From positions 1-64,000 of IMG/VR virus record IMGVR_UViG_3300045146_000214: 64,000 bases of DNA; one strand, given 5' to 3'. Of the stretch, positions 63,901 to 64,000 are shown piece after piece. A model generated the notes under the pieces. It saw only the letters and a list, made by a program, of their open reading frames with translations. It was not told where the DNA came from and did no database searches. The first letter of the stretch is position 1; every line of letters begins with the position of its first letter. This DNA comes from a virus. The position numbers were made by a program, and so were the translations under genes.

Positions 63901-64000
63901 GACCATTTGGTGTGCTGTCATGGTCAAGCACAGAAGAGAATGCGCTGTCTGATGATAATTTCTGGTATTACAACGAAGAAGAAACACCGAGAGTTGGGTG
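54963..64000 (+). CDS. Giant baseplate/tail protein, at least 3012 aa, C-terminus off the window
   Basis: One uninterrupted frame from ATG 54963 to the right edge (3012 codons and 2 nt); the small frames inside it are shadows. Residues ~1525-1740 (YLPYVAYLLGWDFTGDKDF, IYKTKGTFTGMNRLFNMLG, ending FMKPVHVLYE) resemble phage tail protein I (P2 gpI), the wedge partner of gpJ/gp6; T4 gp7 holds this position. From there on, and in parts before, a beta-rich module recurs with a helix of the type T-x-x-[DE]-L-x-x-x-I/L-N: SPEELVDYIN, KTAELATALYEKA, TIDDIRTKVFNAF, NLYDLREAIQNAL, LSPQQLYNKLV and TLFELADLMQEQF. It is probably a gp7-like wedge with a large peripheral extension. Confidence 0.8.
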   Translation, partial: MDTTDKNNVYSKLGFFEQNIFQYVPIQDANFIEEKTNLLKSFLQRAGFNLDNTVVDVESIQRFYWLDDNYSNALRNATFREENEQFRHWTTFTDYSLSDYYDYSYVEQQEKPNAVLEEKFYSNIMSNIDVEQYLKFNVLLNAEIDKGIITTLNHNSDEYGVYIQEGSNQGKEETYSFDEILNIVRREYLEVGTSVFVTRLQEGSKGTKGNISTIHFNRVDSGFYIYIGFLKNILGSNDAVLTFLKQISNVDSSHQPYMARQTLIDYFKVLEDKYVVIRNAVEKFGINYKESFNAVCGEELNDLGDALRAGEINDSQYKHLQDEILKKYSDENEFFSTNVITTVDDYNKAPYVIKSAIRTLYTNSLAYTQSLNPNADSYYYDTVTAITNEEKIYTLLPEDVDAIKNGRIYVFPNLAYANTIILNKNLTPTISNDDIDVLNLDAAQVGELITEIEGNSINPYKVAMDNGEYQKCYFSVANDHAVGAKQIARFQRHVTDVRLNYIVNVEPIVFTYNTTDDVYALLVDNTRLGRDISVDQFVTKERMNSSEEIICDLYNEKHRSVNNTYILYARQNIPNNKVGLDKIRNSIGWSSFDSPWRKQSDGTPYTDWYEEIEWVENPLSYKFSMNDTVFSFNILEPYPGTDNICRAITQAINGDGDTLYAVYGITCLATNDGLLYFIGNDEMTLKRVNDEAGYRFWENLGFTRFKIGAWQKPNNYYAVESTQNLAYPMDKKWSMIVDVNDTTIILNGAIDLATKTALSNSDEKYNLFDKTVEDLTTAKLRITEEPYTVEVLNAYHTAFVADIQKQLDDQYNKKDGVELENSKRINVYRVPDTNFTIGIESYNQPFFIKAYDNKGDGLTSWRNLYFDNILYSEINDDVYSYETWINTDLNKTAYRYDYRELIAKQSISDAPDDSAVLHDNYFYFTCNVNTTENFSLIVPRRWMLPKYSIISEALPDDLSTARGDIVFYKYTPSDVTATTKSSIQYWTEGNNSLCFNDAANLIESHRININQNIIEAYDNLFFTKFTDSTFYREYIGTATAKKYVVPSIVGTYTFWDLGKSVNNVLDRDYTLTFKICDGVNMSASINGNVAGQSITIPKGRWSPEELVDYINTMRRVIGGEGYIAQSNSEYADRQNVWKVEAKLMNVKGIYDTDDKYIIYFEQICENEDDTLMLDGDFLTALGCSGTGVYGIWASYTSPRCNNVWRVQDYCNWLNWRSLWKKVDETETVSYDPAEDWDVPTLVEETHYYDNRNSTDAYSILQWKTLNSKWLGVERCNKPLTFDTLETSSATSVLGEQIDLFFKFEDYTVAGSTVSFEPHKGLFYLLRDVILRHHDKKYVHGEERNYSSRITADGVTDDEKSEALSEMKYYAERSILDNIFEKKNTLTDRCFHTIKGNPRIKVKAWREGTRYGSARYGVSKYPEYYEDYVDIKMLDLDEAANLIEDEILKTQRIDNVAREISKHFQWSVNTTYNDVIKQVLKFYDFYNGQFNTWRGRAFRLGSGWDTVSVSLEGGSADINITNCESDWREPPYLPYVAYLLGWDFTGDKDFSYLDKSQLIKSLVKIYKTKGTFTGMNRLFNMLGMVTTIDELYRSFPLNGDFNLLNKENINKAQNCLYDTKPFTSVFLPDFYKNEEGRILLSDILLALGYSKDDIINDNVDFDEFIAKVREYPAIKNYLLVFANNEDYRHDGKWYLNKSNRVRLDMQMAFWQPLTDRKINTINYFVDFMKPVHVLYETKKISTPRITEKPYDVKLGKAIVENIDININAPAEDKFNYLMRLDGRVFHSRRDHLNSVDRAAKDTATKYQELRLNTCSSVVSAHELFDFSVVDDKKIKFLLHNGKQYFNVNTSVAEPAYYYKRFGIAYDASGKFRVPSKGIFYITLNNIKVEITNSDVVERGYKTAELATALYEKAIELGLTKFWFTSDETKREIIIHSLTPFTLGAFYPTTSLDYSADGENTSHFTGYVSLLNIQFNENGLYRAFATPDTFNIVLANKQTGSETSITVEMPKIVSETFLQDGVQVTYNKELYAMSDIAAYFDKQLVAYQRHYQLWSFMVIDESGAYFDFISYSDTNDVDRIELITAQSISILNNNDISRNLGCYSGQWINGVIWTAEMFSEWLLATVFNVVVNGQYAEYRNYTIDDIRTKVFNAFTHEVDNMNCSRMATIGGWSLHFEMNDMFAYMDWQSYHSRPHHSFMIDNDYNDSENTTAATLYYNNQMMYENNADNVQRVINDAVGEGNESYTMLLRPTPNANNVGDYSRISRFGKIGEDRVPYGVDSCPKEKYGINLLPNSLPLEWFVEYETNPQTRANQSWSYARLDGIPYYCKTPSFATPFYYEVKVSGDISNNEATELRELNPPLEITNSNNKLFFDIYVDNELIRDVVVFVRSGVYTNLYDLREAIQNALDVYINRPYGLSGKNVGKISAIESYSRNRHNMSDTFIKRLMLSLENNGMYKLLPKESCIIETSIATFSAHNSTNTVIQINPIQLVDMLNSGVEYKNGQSGKQIYLTYRALSDGDFIEIVANEDFTLLSYPVINNVTGSYVIPIEITSESTVIVDPQKKRLSIQMVDGVFKILPAESVGFTTNAGESCYENTSSLMETLSPQQLYNKLVMNKTATIGMEFVEHDGEYFIDIIANATNTLTLTSYTTVNKTTQCYLAEAPIVNFSKSLLYTYIFDRSISFESLGTNFTIKTDAEDGSAATLFPYLFRRYSFVRNDANFTAQSDYYVYNKDVVAIKQSNRNLFRVDGFVYDDKRWFKLWGIDDTRESMAYELRPRGFHLAQTTYPEEDGYAKLPDTTYYEEQFLVIGTSSDDGKFTIPPAEGRRLAFDIFVKNGESNFIEVYNNTPTVMRLTLFELADLMQEQFNSGVKYVDSDGDEVINGFACGMFSVTANRYTDYQGMPQAQPSIVIRSSISWSVCEEAGNPFNLSGKQYQSYADVSKSTILSPNNITGDYMIWVNRAKNNTSFPNGIPSLGGEVRPFGVLSWSSTEENALSDDNFWYYNEEETPRVG

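Noticed and set aside
1-64000. Alternative genetic code (recoded stop), as in some large gut phages
   Set aside because: TAG ends genes cleanly at 35156 and 37544, TGA at 30739 and 33780, TAA widely, and no long gene has internal TAG or TGA.
1-64000. tRNA genes
   Set aside because: The only long gap (29756-30105) shows no cloverleaf or T-arm sequence; other gaps are too short or too AT-rich.

Overview
The window is a 64 kb internal piece of a large, AT-rich, contractile-tailed (myovirus) bacteriophage genome. The evidence is a T4-type recombination/replication set (UvsX, UvsY, UvsW, gp32-like SSB, gp46/gp47), a baseplate cluster (gp25-, gp53-, gp5-, gp6-, gp27- and gp26-like proteins) and start/stop-coupled operons with Shine-Dalgarno sites. 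The replicative polymerase is a bacterial-type DNA polymerase III alpha subunit, not a T4 family B polymerase, and the ribonucleotide reductase is class II (B12-dependent), so this is a distant relative of T4. TAA, TAG and TGA all act as stops, so the code is standard. The host is unknown. Two full-consensus sigma70 promoters (TTGACA-17-TATAAT and TTGACA-17-TATACT) favour a host with ordinary sigma70 and argue against Bacteroidota.

Layout. Positions 1-29755 are all leftward. 1-3.2 kb: accessory genes, including an unusual protein of 47 back-to-back Trp pentapeptides. 3.3-9.5 kb: an accessory island beside nrdJ with an ATP-grasp protein, a DUF362 protein, a GT4 glycosyltransferase and a membrane-anchored SAM methyltransferase, four coupled genes bracketed by two copies of a 286-bp membrane-anchor cassette, plus a Dam-type methylase. 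9.6-29.8 kb: nrdJ, a PD-(D/E)XK nuclease, dnaE, a ClpP-like protease, a dnaB/gp41-like helicase, a gp55-like sigma factor, an endonuclease, a C5 methylase, gp46/gp47, a GroES-like co-chaperonin, uvsX, a radical SAM enzyme, SSB, uvsY and uvsW.

A 350-bp divergent region (29.76-30.1 kb) carries a perfect rightward sigma70 promoter, an array of 7-bp repeats and palindromes. It is the only sizeable non-coding segment and a candidate control region or origin.

30.1-64 kb is all rightward and almost gapless. It begins with a 1014-aa protein that fuses two copies of an unknown domain to a CCA-adding nucleotidyltransferase/HD enzyme. The tail and baseplate block follows: two gp26-like proteins, a polynucleotide kinase-like P-loop protein, a tape-measure candidate, hub, tube-cap, gp53, spike, gp25 and gp6-like (1633 aa) proteins. 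The last gene is an open-ended giant baseplate protein of at least 3012 aa with a phage tail protein I-like segment.

The leftward genes presumably copy, recombine and modify DNA. The gp55-like sigma candidate would switch transcription to the rightward virion genes. The best candidate for an undescribed system is the 3.3-9.5 kb island: a glycan- or ligase-type four-gene operon at the nrdJ 3' end, with repeat structure showing how it was assembled.
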